Shown here piece by piece: positions 21,908-33,827 of a stretch of DNA of 64,000 nt (position 1 is the first letter of the stretch; every line of letters begins with the position of its first letter). The stretch lies in NCBI RefSeq assembly GCF_018873765.1, contig NC_057920.1:16009307-16073306 (forward strand), in the 5' to 3' direction. Under the pieces are notes generated by a model. That model was not told the DNA's origin, did no database searches, and worked only from the letters and a program-made list of their open reading frames with translations. This DNA comes from Telopea speciosissima. Taxonomy: Eukaryota; Streptophyta; Magnoliopsida; Proteales; Proteaceae. The position numbers and the translations under genes are program-made.

Positions 21908-23221
21908 TATGGTACAAAAAAGGTTGGATGGCAGTGGGGGGAATTGGGAAAGATCCAGCATATTCAAATTTCTGAGAATTGGGTTGGGTTTGTCTGTATG
22001 TGTTGTGGGGTCATGGGGTGGCGTTTTCTCTAACTTTGGTAGTGTTTTCAAGCTTCTTCTTCTTCTTTGCTTGTACAGTGGATCGATAATTAGTGGTTGT
22101 GGTGGTGGTGGGGTCGGTGGTTTTCCTTTGTATTATTGATAATGCGCGTTTAAGTACTGTCGCTGCTTACTGCTTACTGGGTTACTGCTTACTACTGAAT
22201 ACTGATCATCACTGATTCACTGCGCCACACACTCAGACCGAGACTGAGACTGAGACTACTAAAGCGAGGCTTTAAACCCTGGAACTGCGATGTAATCATG
22301 GTTGAGGGAGTCTGTGATTTTCAATGAAAGGGTCAGTGATTCTGAGGAGTCGTATCATCTGAATGCAAAGAGCAATAGACATTTTGAATTGCGTATTGAA
22401 ATTAAGTAGTATAAAATTTAGGAAAGAAAAAGAACGCTAAATATCGTATGTAGTTGAGTCATGAGTTCATGACTCATGAGTGGGCTTTGGGGTTTTTAAC
22501 TTTGGGTTTGTAAGTGGGGCAGGGGCAGGGGCAGGGACAGGGTCAGGGGAGGCCAGGGAAAGAGCGGAGTTGCAGAATATAGATCAAGCTTCATGGGTAG
22601 TGTGACCCACGAATGGGGGTCCCACAAAGGCTTGGGACACTTAAACGTACGGTGTCATCTGGACCATTGGTTGTATTGCATTAGGGAATGATCTAGATTA
22701 AAATGGAAAAAAAAGGAGCAAGTTTGTAAACGGATCCAATTCGGTTGGATATTGGTATTATCATATTTCTATCCAATTATATTTGGAAGAATTTGGATAA
22801 TATCTTATTAGTTTTTAGATAGATTTGGATAGTTTTTGGATAGTGAATTTTTTAATATGAATTCTCCTAAATGGATATGAACGCACATCGAATATAAATT
22901 TTTGATTATTTGTTGATATTTGTATCATTTTGTTGATGAGGGTTAGGTTTGACACATGAGAGTTCAACAACTATCCTTGCTTCTACTCTTCTTTGTCTTT
23001 GATTTTCTTACGTTTTTTAGTTTTGATTTTATCTTGTATTTATTTTAAGGGTTGATGTTCTCTGTGCCGTAGTGCAGCCTGTACCCACACATGGGCCTGC
23101 TATTCAGGGAGCAGGGTGGTCATTTTGCCCACCCTCGTATCTATTTGGCCTTGTTTTAATGGATATGTGATTCCATGTATCACAATGCATAAAACAATAT
23201 ATTTTTTTGGGTGCAACATAA

Positions 23222-23224
<3 letters not shown>
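21908..23224. other. 3' flank of the BAM-like gene and repeats
   Basis: The first 400-500 bases are the likely 3' UTR. CGGAT/ATCCG-type dispersed repeat sequence appears at about 22725-22895. A fragment of the dispersed foldback family (GTGGTCATTTTGCCCACCC) lies at about 23065-23135. Confidence 0.45.

Positions 23225-23304
<80 letters not shown>
23225..23304. repeat. (TA)n microsatellite, about 80 bp
   Basis: This is an uninterrupted TA dinucleotide run. It is likely to vary in length between individuals and to be prone to assembly error. Confidence 0.97.
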
Positions 23305-23307
<3 letters not shown>

Positions 23308-23389
23308 TAATAGAAAATCTAGAAAAACAATCACATTATCTTAATTTATAAAATTATAAAAATAAGAAAACAAAATCCAATATGGTAAT

Positions 23390-23580
23390 TTAATCGGATA
23401 GACGGATACAGATATATTTTAGACATTTTATTACCGTCGGATTGCTAAACGAATCGGATAATAATCGGTCGGATAGGGGGTTATCATATTTGTATCCGAT
23501 TAGTTTTCGGACGAATTCGGATTCTCCTAAACGGATACAAACACAGATCAAATACAAATTTTCGAATATCCGTTGTCATC
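23390..23580. repeat. Dispersed CGGAT-type repeat
   Basis: Many GGATA, CGGATAC and TATCCG words on both strands make an imperfect, self-complementary repeat (for example AACGGATACAAACACAGATC). Related sequence lies at about 22725-22895 and 26365-26520. The ends are not sharp enough to call terminal repeats. Confidence 0.5.
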
Positions 23581-23961
23581 CTCAAAAAAGAGGGATTTGG
23601 GTCCTACAAGGGTTGGACCTTTATTAGATTACTTCGACAGAGCCGTGAGGCATAGATCACAGATAAGGGTATCAAACGGGATGGTTTGGTAATTGGAATG
23701 GTTCTTTATTGGTTCCTGCCAGTTCCAGTCCAAGGGGTTAATCCCAGAACCATCCTATTTATTTAATGGTCCAAAAACTAGAATCCGGCTCTGGTCCTAA
23801 GGGGGTTAATCCCAGAATTGTCATGTTTACTAAATGATCTAAAAATTAGAATCTGATCCTATTTAATAATGGGTAAGTCCGGTTTCATTACGGTTCCAAA
23901 CACTCAAAGTCTCTCACAGTCAAATATGTACACAGTTCCTAAATATACAAAGTGAGAAAGA

Positions 23962-24048
23962 ATGCACCCGGTTGTACCAGACTCGCCGCCCCTGCGCCCT
24001 AACACAGGGGCGGTGTGCACTGGGCGACCAGGTGGCGTTCTCTTTTCC
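23962..24048. mobile_element. Short member of the dispersed GAACGC foldback family
   Basis: The left part GAATGCACCCGGTTGTACCA and the right part TGGGCGACCAGGTGGCGTTC (complement GAACGCCACCTGGTCG) form inverted ends around CGCCCCTGCG...CAGGGGCG. Members of this family recur across 23-59 kb. Confidence 0.6.
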
Positions 24049-24179
24049 ATATACAAATGAATTTCTTAATCATAATGAATTAGTGAATATATTTTTAAGT
24101 ATAAAATAATCAAACATCAATTCTTAAGAATAAAAACACTCAACCCAATAATTTAAGATGTTTTTTTTTTTTGGGGGTG

Positions 24180-24840
24180 TGTTTTACATGCAGGAATTCC
24201 ACTTAAAGCGACTCTTCCGAAATGGGTTTCGATCGATTCTTGTTGTGTGCTTTGTGGATCTTGTGTTGAATCCATTTGGTATAGCTTCCTTTCATGTGAT
24301 TGATATAAGCATATTTGGGTGGCAAGGCCTTTTGGATTGAGATCTGAATTTCTCTCCCATTCTTCTTTGGAATAGATATGCATTTCCATATTCTCTGATA
24401 AACAATTTGATAAGGTCTCTCTTAATTGGCTATTTTCGGTGTTTCTCATTATTTGTTATTTTATTTGGCAACTTAGAAATAAGGTGATCCATGAACATGT
24501 TAAACCCAACCCTTATTGGGTACTCTCCAACACTCAAAGATGGTTGAATGACTTGACCATTTCTCCCCCCCTCCCCCGACTCATGTTGGTGCTTCCTTGT
24601 TATCTGCTTGTGAAACTTCTAAATTATCCCTAATAAGTTTTTTTTTTGGGTTAAAATCTTTGAACAAGTTAAAGACACTCAAATCACTACAATACAAGAT
24701 AACTATGTTCTTAATTTTGTGAAAGAGTTATCTTATTATGCTAGCCGTGTTGGACATAATTTTGTACTCTTTGAGAATATTGTAGACAATCTTTCTTCTT
24801 TTATTTAATGGTATTTTCTATTAATTAATAAAAAATTGAT
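24180..24840 (+). pseudogene. LINE 3' relic (zf-RVT region and ORF2 C-terminus)
   Basis: In one frame from about 24180 the reading is HAGIPLKATLPKWVSIDSCC, then VLCGSCVESIW, YSFLSCD, a stop, and HIWVARPFG. This is the cysteine-rich zf-RVT region found after plant LINE reverse transcriptases. Further on, RNKVIHEHVKPNPYW (about 24475) and a terminal stretch ending VDNLSSFI (about 24810) look like the rest of the C-terminus. Stops and frameshifts are frequent. No reverse transcriptase core is present. Confidence 0.68.
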
Positions 24841-25951
24841 AACTCTTAGTTTTTCTTTGTAATTACAATATATGCATGCATGTGATTATATATATTGTAT
24901 AATCACATGCATATCCACTCTGTGGCTGAGGGAACTTTGTATTTCTCCGGCAACGTGCCTAATACATATTAATAAATAGATCTCAATTTACCAAAAAGAT
25001 TATATATGTTGTATAGGCATTATCTGTTACTTTTATTGAAAACATTATATTTCATCAGGAGGGAGAGTGGAAGAAAAATGTAATTATATTACCAAAACAT
25101 TCTATGTACATAGATATTAACTGATTTTGTTAGGAATGAATGTCTATTATTATTTTTTTTTTGGGTAAAAGAATGTCTATTATTTTGTTAGTTGTTATTT
25201 GCACATATAATCTTGGATGGACCATTTTATAGAAAAGAAATATTTTATATGAACACAATAAAAGAGATGATAATCAAAGGGTTAATCTTAATTTCACACT
25301 CTATTGAGGAAAATGTTACTTAGATAGTCATAATTAAATTTAGTGGACAGAGACTACCCACATCATCAACATCATCATCTATTCATTAATTTTATATGTT
25401 TCAACTTGAATTGTGATTTCATGCGTGGCAATATAAGCTATGTAAATAATACTGGAGAAAAGTTTCCAATGAAAAAGCTTACCAGCCACGCCCACATTGT
25501 GGGAGCGAAATAACCACCTCACCCCCATGAAAGGTGAAAATTTCGTCCCCATGATGCTTCCACATGCACTCTCATTCGCCCCCATGCATGTGCAAGGGCC
25601 ACACTCCTGGCCCATAATATTATTTCTTAATCATACTGAGATTTTCTTGATTATATAGTCCCCTACATTGGGGTCAATGAGAGCATACACATGAGTATCA
25701 ACATGGATGAAAAAAAAATTTAAGAGGGACTGAACAGTAATTTTGTACCACATGACGCACCATCATTCTTTTTAAAATAAAAAATAAAAAAAAAACTGTG
25801 ATCTCACGTCATTTTGTTTTATAGTTAAAAGTAGCTTTATATGAATCAGAACCTACTGCTAATAAAGAATTCAAAGAGGTATGGCGACTGGCGACCCTGG
25901 CAATGGCTGACGAAGCACTTTGGCTCACGCTTTTGTAGTTGTCTCTGTTCC
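24841..25951. other. AT-rich noncoding DNA
   Basis: No gene, RNA or defined repeat is recognised. A self-complementary stretch, CATGCATGTGATTATATATA with TATATTGTATAATCACATGC, lies at about 24873-24911. Confidence 0.4.
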
Positions 25952-26129
25952 GGATCCTCTACTGCGTGGTGTCTCAACTGCGCCGTGCTACGCAAACACA
26001 GGCCGAATGCAATGACCATCTTATCTCCCATTCGGGCAAGGCCCTCGAGCAGGGGTAAGATGGTCATTACATGCGACCTTGTGTCCGCGTAGTAGGACCA
26101 TTGGAGCAGCCCATACTGTAGAGGGATCC
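25952..26129. mobile_element. GGATCCTCTA-type foldback MITE, 178 bp
   Basis: The ends are GGATCCTCTACTG on the left and CTGTAGAGGGATCC on the right. The arms pair imperfectly through CTACGCAAACACAGG and CCTTGTGTCCGCGTAG, and almost perfectly at AATGACCATCTTA and TAAGATGGTCATT. The loop is CTCCCATTCGGGCAAGGCCC and a few more bases. The element at 56055-56237 starts with the same GGATCCTCTAC. No target duplication is evident here. Confidence 0.72.
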
Positions 26130-26364
26130 GAATATCTGATCCCTCAGTGTTACTGTTTCCTAGCTTACGTCCATTACGTGTACGAGGAGTTGCAATATCG
26201 GGTTGGGTAAATCGTGTATTTGGGTTTGATCACGGATGTGTAACTGTGTAATATGACAAAATATAAGACTCGCAGTCTGAACAGTACCAGTAGTATCAAA
26301 CACTCTAATAGACTAGTAGTAGTAGTTTACCAAAAAATAAAAAGACTAGTAGTAGATAGTGCTA

Positions 26365-26520
26365 AACAGATACGGATCAGATATTTTATCCGTTTACATG
26401 TAAATATAGTTTTTCGGATAGCTATAGCCTATCCGTATCCGTATCCGTTTAGCTTTAGGACGGATTCGGATAGTGCTAAACGGATACGGAAACGGATTTC
26501 GATTATTCATTTACATCCCT
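26365..26520. repeat. Dispersed CGGAT-type repeat, copy 3
   Basis: It contains TATCCGTATCCGTATCCG and the opposite-strand CGGATTCGGATAG and AACGGATACGG, as in the copy at 23390-23580. Confidence 0.5.
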
Positions 26521-26623
26521 AGTACTAGTTGTAGTGGTAGGTAGTGCCCTGTGTTACGGGAATCTATGGTCTTGGATGTATAATTGGGTGCGTTGGGGTT
26601 TGAAATATTATGTATTGATGCCA

Positions 26624-26735
26624 TAGTGCAGCCTGCGCCCAAACACATGGGTCTGTCATTAAGGGGTTAAGGTGATCATTTCACCCACCCCATGTGTCTA
26701 GACACAGCCTGCACCCCCAACACAAAGAACATTTG
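26624..26735. mobile_element. Dispersed GAACGC-family foldback, partial
   Basis: The left part GCAGCCTGCGCCCAAACACA is mirrored on the right by TGTGTCTAGACACAGCCTGC. The core GTGATCATTTCACCCACCCC is the family signature. The right side ends AAAGAACATTTGACC. Confidence 0.55.
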
Positions 26736-29546
26736 ACCTATCTCCATATGCATCCAGGCCATATCATATCATTTCATATATGAAGATATGGTAGGAGGTA
26801 ATTAAATTTTTTTCAGTTCAATTAGAGGAATTTTTTTTTTCTTCCATATATTCATTCCCCTCTCTAAGTTTCTGACAGTAATGGATATATCTCAGATCCT
26901 AAAAGTACAAATGAATCCAATATTTTTCTTCAAAATGCCATCATTGGAGTTTGAATGTACGAAAGAGACCCAAGACTCAATAATTGAGAAGTGAGAATCT
27001 TTTGTATGACAAAACTATTCTCACTAATTGCATTGTTTTTTTGTTGAGAAAATCTTTTGTCCCTTCTCATCAAAAATTAAAAAAAAAAAATCTTTGTCCC
27101 TTTAAATGGGTCCACCCAGTTTTGTGGATTAGTAAATCTCAAGATCCCTAATCTATGTGTTGATTTTCTATACAAATATTTGGTTAAATGACAAAATATA
27201 GTTTTAAAAATCTAAGGACTACGAGAGAGAGAGAGAGAGAGAGTCACTGATAATATAAAGATGAGTAAGAAAATCAAAGATGTATATCAACACATAAGAA
27301 GGTATTTGTTGAATTAGGTCTTCAAAATTTATGTGGCCAATCCAATCTAAGACGTATCTATATAATAGTTATAATTATCACATCATTCAATCCCATGGTT
27401 AAAAATACATCCATTAATGGTTATAAATATTGGACCAGACCCTATAGTACAAGGTCAATAATACCCTTGTATTGTTCTATGATATCCTCTACACACCATC
27501 CAAAGGCGCCTCGGTGACCATACCTGGAGGAAAACCTGTTCCCACATTATTTTACCCCTAACTTGAAGAATTTTTGGAAAATATGACTCCGAGACCGAGG
27601 CCATTAAAAGAAGGTTACAACTTCTCCCTTACCTAAGTCACACAAGTACGTAAATCTCCTAAAACCTTAATCATGTAAGAGATGCAAACAAGAGTTGTAA
27701 AAGTAGAAGAGGTATCCTGACAAATGGGTTGAAACTCGAATTACTAGTTCCATCCTCTTCTCCTTGTTAACTCCAACTCTTTCATTTTTTTCCAAATCCC
27801 AACCATTCACAGATTCTTACTTCTACAATTCTTACTCTTCTTCACACCGGCCTGCAGGTTTCAGAACCCACTGGCCACTTTTATAGTCACCATAAACTGC
27901 TCTCTCTTTCTCTCTCTCTCTCTCTCTATGGTCTCTTCTTCTCTACAGTGGTTCTACTTCTACTATTGGTGAGTGGTGAGTGCTTCTTCAGTCCCATGTG
28001 TTGTTATGTCTATAATAATCAGTTGGGAGTTGTGTGTGGCACAGCATTTTATCAAGTAAAAAAACCACTTTCACCACCTGAGATCACTTCATTTGACATG
28101 ATTACTCTATCTGTTCTTCCCAGGGAATATATTCCTTCACCAATTATATATTTTCCTTTATTACTTGCTAACTTTTTCTGTCTTTTTCTTCTTCTTCTTC
28201 TTCTGATTGGCTCTCTATCATCCTCTATGGTTTACGGATCCTCCTCTAAGTTGTTCTTTCAGGAGTACAGTGAGTGGGTGGTAACTTTTACGTTTCATTT
28301 TCCTTTCTTTCTTTCAGTGATTTCTATTTTTGTAATTAAACTTATGTTTTATTATTTCTAGAATACCTCTGTATACCCCACACTTTCTCCTTTCCTTTCT
28401 TTTATAATCTCTCTGTTTCCCCGTAGATCACGATATAAGAATGATGCAATGGATTCGGATTCTACAAGATTTTCAGTTGTGGAGCCAAGAAGGCAAGACC
28501 TATATATCCATAGCTAGTCTGATTGCTTTTAGACCTCTCTCTCTCTCTCTCTCTCTCTGTCTCTGCAAATGTACAAAAAACAGAGAGAGATGAGACAGAG
28601 AGAGAAAGAAAGAAAGAGAGAGGGACAAGAATTAAAGTAACAAAACCTAACACAATACAACAATGGGGTCCAATTGATTTAAAGCAAAACTGTTTGATAC
28701 TATTGGTGTAGAGTGGTCAGTAGTCAGCACCACCGATATCTATCCCTATTAGTTGTCCAACTCCAGTACCACAAAAAAATGAGTTTTTTTTTGCCACATG
28801 TCAGTGATTGATTCATCCACTATAATTGATGTGAATCTAGCTAGGGTAGGGTAATCTTTGTGTTTAAAAAAACTTCCAAATTTGAAGACCCCACTCACTT
28901 AATTACTGTATATATTGGTCCCAAAGTCTTAACAGAGATGGGTCAGTCAAACCCAGAGACTCCATAGTCCATAGCGGTGGTGGTAGTTCTACTGTTTAAT
29001 TGCACCACCCCACCCCAGGTGGTGGTGGTGGTAGGGGCGGAGAGAGAGAGAGAGAGAGAGAGAGGAATCCTAATTAATTAGGTTAGGTCAATATGACAAA
29101 TCCACTTTTTACAAAGAGACATGAGAGAGGTCTAATCCACAACTAAAGTTGGCAAGACAATAGAAAATCAGATTTCTTCCCCATTTTATTCAGCTTTGGA
29201 AGGAATATAGCAATCTTCGCCTACTAAATGTGTGGATGATTGGATTCCAATTATATTTCAAAACTAACTCAACTTCACTCATTCCTCATTCATCCATGCT
29301 TCATTTCATTTGGTCCATCAGTTATCCCCTCCAGTTCCTGCCTGACCCAGTTTCCCACTGCCTCTAAACCAAACTAAACCCAAATCGATAACAACCCAAT
29401 ACGAAACCGAAACAAAACCCAACTCAAACTGAAACCAAACCAAAATCGATACACGTTTATTGGATTGATTTTGCACTCCCTCATTCTCACATAGAAACTA
29501 GTAAAACCAAACCAAACCGGTCCAAACAGATCGACACACCCCGACT

Positions 29547-29590
<44 letters not shown>

Positions 29591-30446
29591 TAATTCTACT
29601 GCTTCTGTGATGTGCATATACAGATAGATATCTCTGGACCATAAAATAAATAAATGGGGTTGGGAGGAGGAGAGTAAATGAGTCAAGGGAGTTAGTTAAT
29701 GGACTCAAAACAGGGAGAGCAACAAAGGGAGATAGAGACAGGTCCCACCTATTGAGTACTTAATTTCTCTCATGTAGCCCCCCACCTCACATGCAAGAAA
29801 GTAATTTATGTCCCTAGCTGTTTAATATACTTTAAATACTTCATTGATTAAAGATGAAATTCCTCCATTGTCAACTTCTTTAATTACTTGGAAGTCTTGG
29901 GTCATCAATTTCAAGCTCTGTAGAAGAAATGTTAAAAGAGTAATGCAAAGGATCCAAGGACAGATAGTGTACCTTTATTGCTTCAATTAAGCATGTTATA
30001 CCATTCATTACTTCTCCATTCCCTTCTTTAATTACCTTTTTCTTCTTCTTCTTCTCCTCTTTTTCTAAGTTCAGATAATATAGTTTTGGATATTATATAC
30101 ATTTAGGTCAAGCTCAGTGACTCTTTGGGGGGTACCATATTATTGTACCACATTAATTATCCGTTTGCATGAAACAGGTTCTTAATTAGATACTCCCCTC
30201 CCCCTCCCCAACAGATAGAAGCACCAGCATCATCATTCATGAACTCTCTCTCTCTCTCTCACCCTTTATGTCTGAGCTCGTGTGTGCTTTGACCTGAGGA
30301 TGGAATAGTTATCATAGTGTCTTCCCTTACTTGCCTTTAAGAACTAAAACAAAATACTGTGACATTTGGAAAAGGGTTTTCTATTAAAAGGTTACTATTT
30401 TTTCCATGAAAAGAGTTCTCTTTTTCACAATCTGACATAAAAGGAA
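26736..30446. other. Noncoding DNA rich in CT/GA microsatellites
   Basis: GA/CT runs lie at about 27223-27243, 27903-27928, 28533-28558, 29041-29064, 29548-29588 and 30242-30260. The 137-codon ORF at 27948-28361 is mostly hydrophobic low-complexity sequence with no recognisable domain, so I do not call it a gene. No known microRNA sequence was spotted by eye. Confidence 0.4.
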
Positions 30447-30963
30447 GGTATTTTAGAACATACTAAAACCCGAGTTTCTCTCCACCCATGGAATGGGATT
30501 TCATTCACCGAGGGGCGGGAGAGGGTGGGAATGAGTATCCAGAGGGTATTTTAGAACATACTAAAACCCGAGTTTGTCTCCACTCATGAAATGAGATCTC
30601 ATTCACGGAGGGCCGGGAGAGGGCGGGAATGAGTATCGGGAGGTTATTTTAGAACATACTAAAACCTGAGTTTCACTCCACCCACGACATCGGATTTCAT
30701 TCACCGAGGGCTGGGAGAGGGCGGGAATGAGTATCGAGAGGATATTTTAGAACATACTAAAACCCGAGTTTCTCTCCACCCACAAAATGGGATCTCATTC
30801 ACCGAGGGCCGGGAGAGGGCGGTAATGAGTATTGGGAGGATATTTTAGAACATACTAAAACCCGAGTTTCACTCCACCCACGAAATAGAATCACATTCAC
30901 CGAGGACCGGGAGAGGACGATAATGAGTATCGAGAGGATATTTTAGAATATACTAAAACCCTA
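30447..30963. repeat. 98-bp minisatellite, five copies plus a partial sixth
   Basis: Units start at 30447, 30545, 30642, 30740, 30838 and 30936 (the last cut at ACTAAAACC). Each has TATTTTAGAACATACTAAAA, then CGAGTTT, CTCCACCCA, GATCTCATTCACCGAGG, GGGAGAGGGCG and AATGAGTATCG. Divergence between units is roughly 5-15 percent. No ORF runs through the array. Confidence 0.95.
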
Positions 30964-33827
30964 GGAGGGTGGGTGAACCATCATCCTCTATGGGTGATAA
31001 AAACAATCAAGAAACAGTGGATTAGGGGAGATTTTTCTGAACCATATAATTCCCATCTTCCTACCTTCCACCTCTTGCACCGAAATGAATAGATAAAAGT
31101 TAGTGAAAAGTAACATAGTTTGAGAATAAATTTGTCTTAATTTGGGTGACAAAACCTCTGTCCTAACCTTATCTGTAAAGAGTGGAGGGGGGAGGGGGGA
31201 GGGGGCGGGGGACTGACAGGAACATGCAATTATGTAAAGAAGTGATTAAGAAAAGCAAAAGGTGAAAGTGACTCAACCTTTCATGTCCATAACACCTTTT
31301 TTAAATTCTTTTGCTAGGTCATGCTCTTTCTTTAAAAATCAATTAACTTTACAATAGCCCACCTTAATAGGATTTTAATGTCTTCTCTTTTTCAGTAATA
31401 ATAAAAAACAAAAAAAGATAAACCCACGTGATGCATGAAAAAATTAAAATATAATCCTGAAATGAAGAAAAACATTATACAAATTAAATATTCTGATAAT
31501 TAAATGTGAAAAGTTACACCATTTGATTTGTTATGTGCCCAATAATACCACTAACATTGCCTAGTAAAGTATATCACTTCATTATTTAATTGTCATTTGA
31601 CAATACATGGGTTAGTTCATATGATAGAGGACCTGATATAGTGAATGCGCTCCATGGTTAGGAATGAGAGGAGATTTTAATCTCACATCAGTCGTGTATT
31701 GTGCGGTAATTTGACTTATGATCTTGGAAGGGTCTTTTCATCATAAAGCTCATGCTTTTAGGTTGGACGCCATTAGAACCCCACGTACATGACCAAATTT
31801 TAGTCCAAAGTAAGCAAAGAAAATTGCTGAAATTCTGATTCAAATTTTTAATAAAATTATCAAAATATAATCGAATGGAGATGAAAATAAAGTACAAAAT
31901 GACATCTTTTGTAATTTTAATTACTTCCTCTATCACATGGACTAACCCATTTACTATCACGTGGCAAATAGTGAAACACTAGAAATGTAACTGCGAAAAA
32001 AAATCCTATGTCAAATTTCATGGGTATATCAATGGTATGGCCTTCCAATCCAGTTTTTTTTTTTTTTTTTTCCTCCTAATTATATTCTCAGCTATCAAAT
32101 CCTTTGAAGATTAACATGGTAATTATGTCTATTGGATGGTGGATAATGGTCCATATGGATTGACCATCATCCAAAGTTTGTGGACGACATTTTGACAAAA
32201 TGGACCAACTAAGCTGCAGTGTGGTATACATCTCTCTATTCATGCATGCCTAAAGAGGGCCCCTCTCTCTTGGAAAGATGACAAGAAAAATTGTCCACTA
32301 GTTCTCTAATAATTTTGTCATTGAAAAGGTATAAATGATCCAGCCACAGCCCATGGGCCATTCACATTGAAAAAGCCCTTCAAATTGAAAGCTGACAAAT
32401 CTGAGCCCAGGCCCTCTATTCCAGCACTCTATTTCATAGTTTTACATAGTACAGCAAATGGAATCAATAGTTAACACAGTGAGCTATCATCCCTACCTTT
32501 GTGTATCACTAAACAGAGAGATGAGAGAGATGAGAAAGATGAGAAAGATGAGAGAGATGAGAGAGAAACACGACGTTGGAACCGACGATGGCGTCTAAGA
32601 AGAGGCAGAGGGAGGTGAGAGAGGGATGCCATTTGTTGGCGGCAGTGATGCCAAATCAAAATTTTACAAACATTAACTGTTCCTCGCAGGCATTAGGGTA
32701 TTCAAACAAAAACACAAAACTATGGTTTCAGTGTTCCTCTAACAATTGTATGAGAAGAACAGCAACAAATGATCCATCTACATGGAGGTTTGTGAATCCA
32801 ACGCACCTACCCACTTTCCCAATGGCATCAATCTTTGATAAACCGATATATCACAATTGAACATTGTGAATCCAATGCATCGATATATCAAAAGTGTAGA
32901 CATCAATCTTTGATACACCAAAACGCACAAAGTAAAAAATCTCTCAAGTAGGAAGACCAAACTAACTATAGAAGAGAATATTATTGCTTAAGCAATTGAT
33001 GAAAGTCAAGGCAAGCTCAAGATGGTCCAATTCGATGCATATACTCACATATATTTTAGAATCACATTCCGAAAATATATAATGTGACAATCTTACGAAC
33101 AGAATGCGCAATTTTGCCCCTAGTTGCGAACACTTTTAAGGTATAACCTTAGGATAACCAATCACACATAAGATGATAACGCAAATTAATTTAAATTAAA
33201 CACTTTAAATTGGGTTTGATGGACACGTATCCAACACCATAATCGTACCTTACTTCTTTGTGAGAGGGAGGACGAGGGCTCACGTTTGGACTTGAGGGCC
33301 AATTTTTGAGTTTTTGTAAATATGTTCCGGAATGTACAAAACAACTTTTTTTTTTTTGGCTCTTGGAATGTTGTTCTAGTATAGTATTTGGGCGAGTTCG
33401 TTCTACGGGAGCATAGAATCAACCCGGAATTGTCAAATGCAATTCCACTCCCAAATCGGTCCCAAAGAACACAAGATCACCAGAATCACTCCCACGGAGT
33501 ACAACCAAACAGAGCCAATATGACTTGTGTCCTTAGCATTTTCTCAAAGAAATTAGAAACTTCACCTCAAGCGCAATAGACAGGATCCCAAATGCAAAAA
33601 CCCATGAGCAGTAATTATTTTCATTCCCACCTCTCTGTGGTCAGTTGATCTGAAACATTAACATATGAATATTGATACAAGTTCTATTTTGATTTGAGAA
33701 CAGGAGACATCGTATTTATAAGGAACTGTAGTTTACAAAAGGCAATTGAAAAACTTACAGGACTTGCATATCTATCCTATCAGAGGTGAGAGCATCTCCG
33801 AGACAATGATATTATTTGGCAATTGAT
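30964..33827. other. Noncoding DNA; LTR-like fragment, G-rich run and GAGAT minisatellite
   Basis: A G-rich run at about 31184-31211 could form a quadruplex. About 31620-31790 (GTGAATGCGCTCCATGGTTA onward) shares order and wording with about 57780-57990 and resembles a decayed LTR. A ten-base GATGAGAGA/GATGAGAAA repeat lies at about 32518-32565. No gene is supported. The bases closest to 33827 are the 3' flank of the malate dehydrogenase gene. Confidence 0.45.

Noticed and set aside
23104-23334. ORFs on both strands of tyrosine-isoleucine repeats
   Set aside because: Translation of the TA microsatellite.
27948-28361. 137-codon hydrophobic ORF
   Set aside because: Mostly T-rich low complexity with no recognisable domain; considered as a small secreted peptide gene or a microRNA precursor, but neither a conserved peptide nor a known mature microRNA was seen.
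30447-30963. CRISPR-like appearance of regular repeats
   Set aside because: Units are contiguous 98-bp tandem repeats without unique spacers, in a plant nuclear context.
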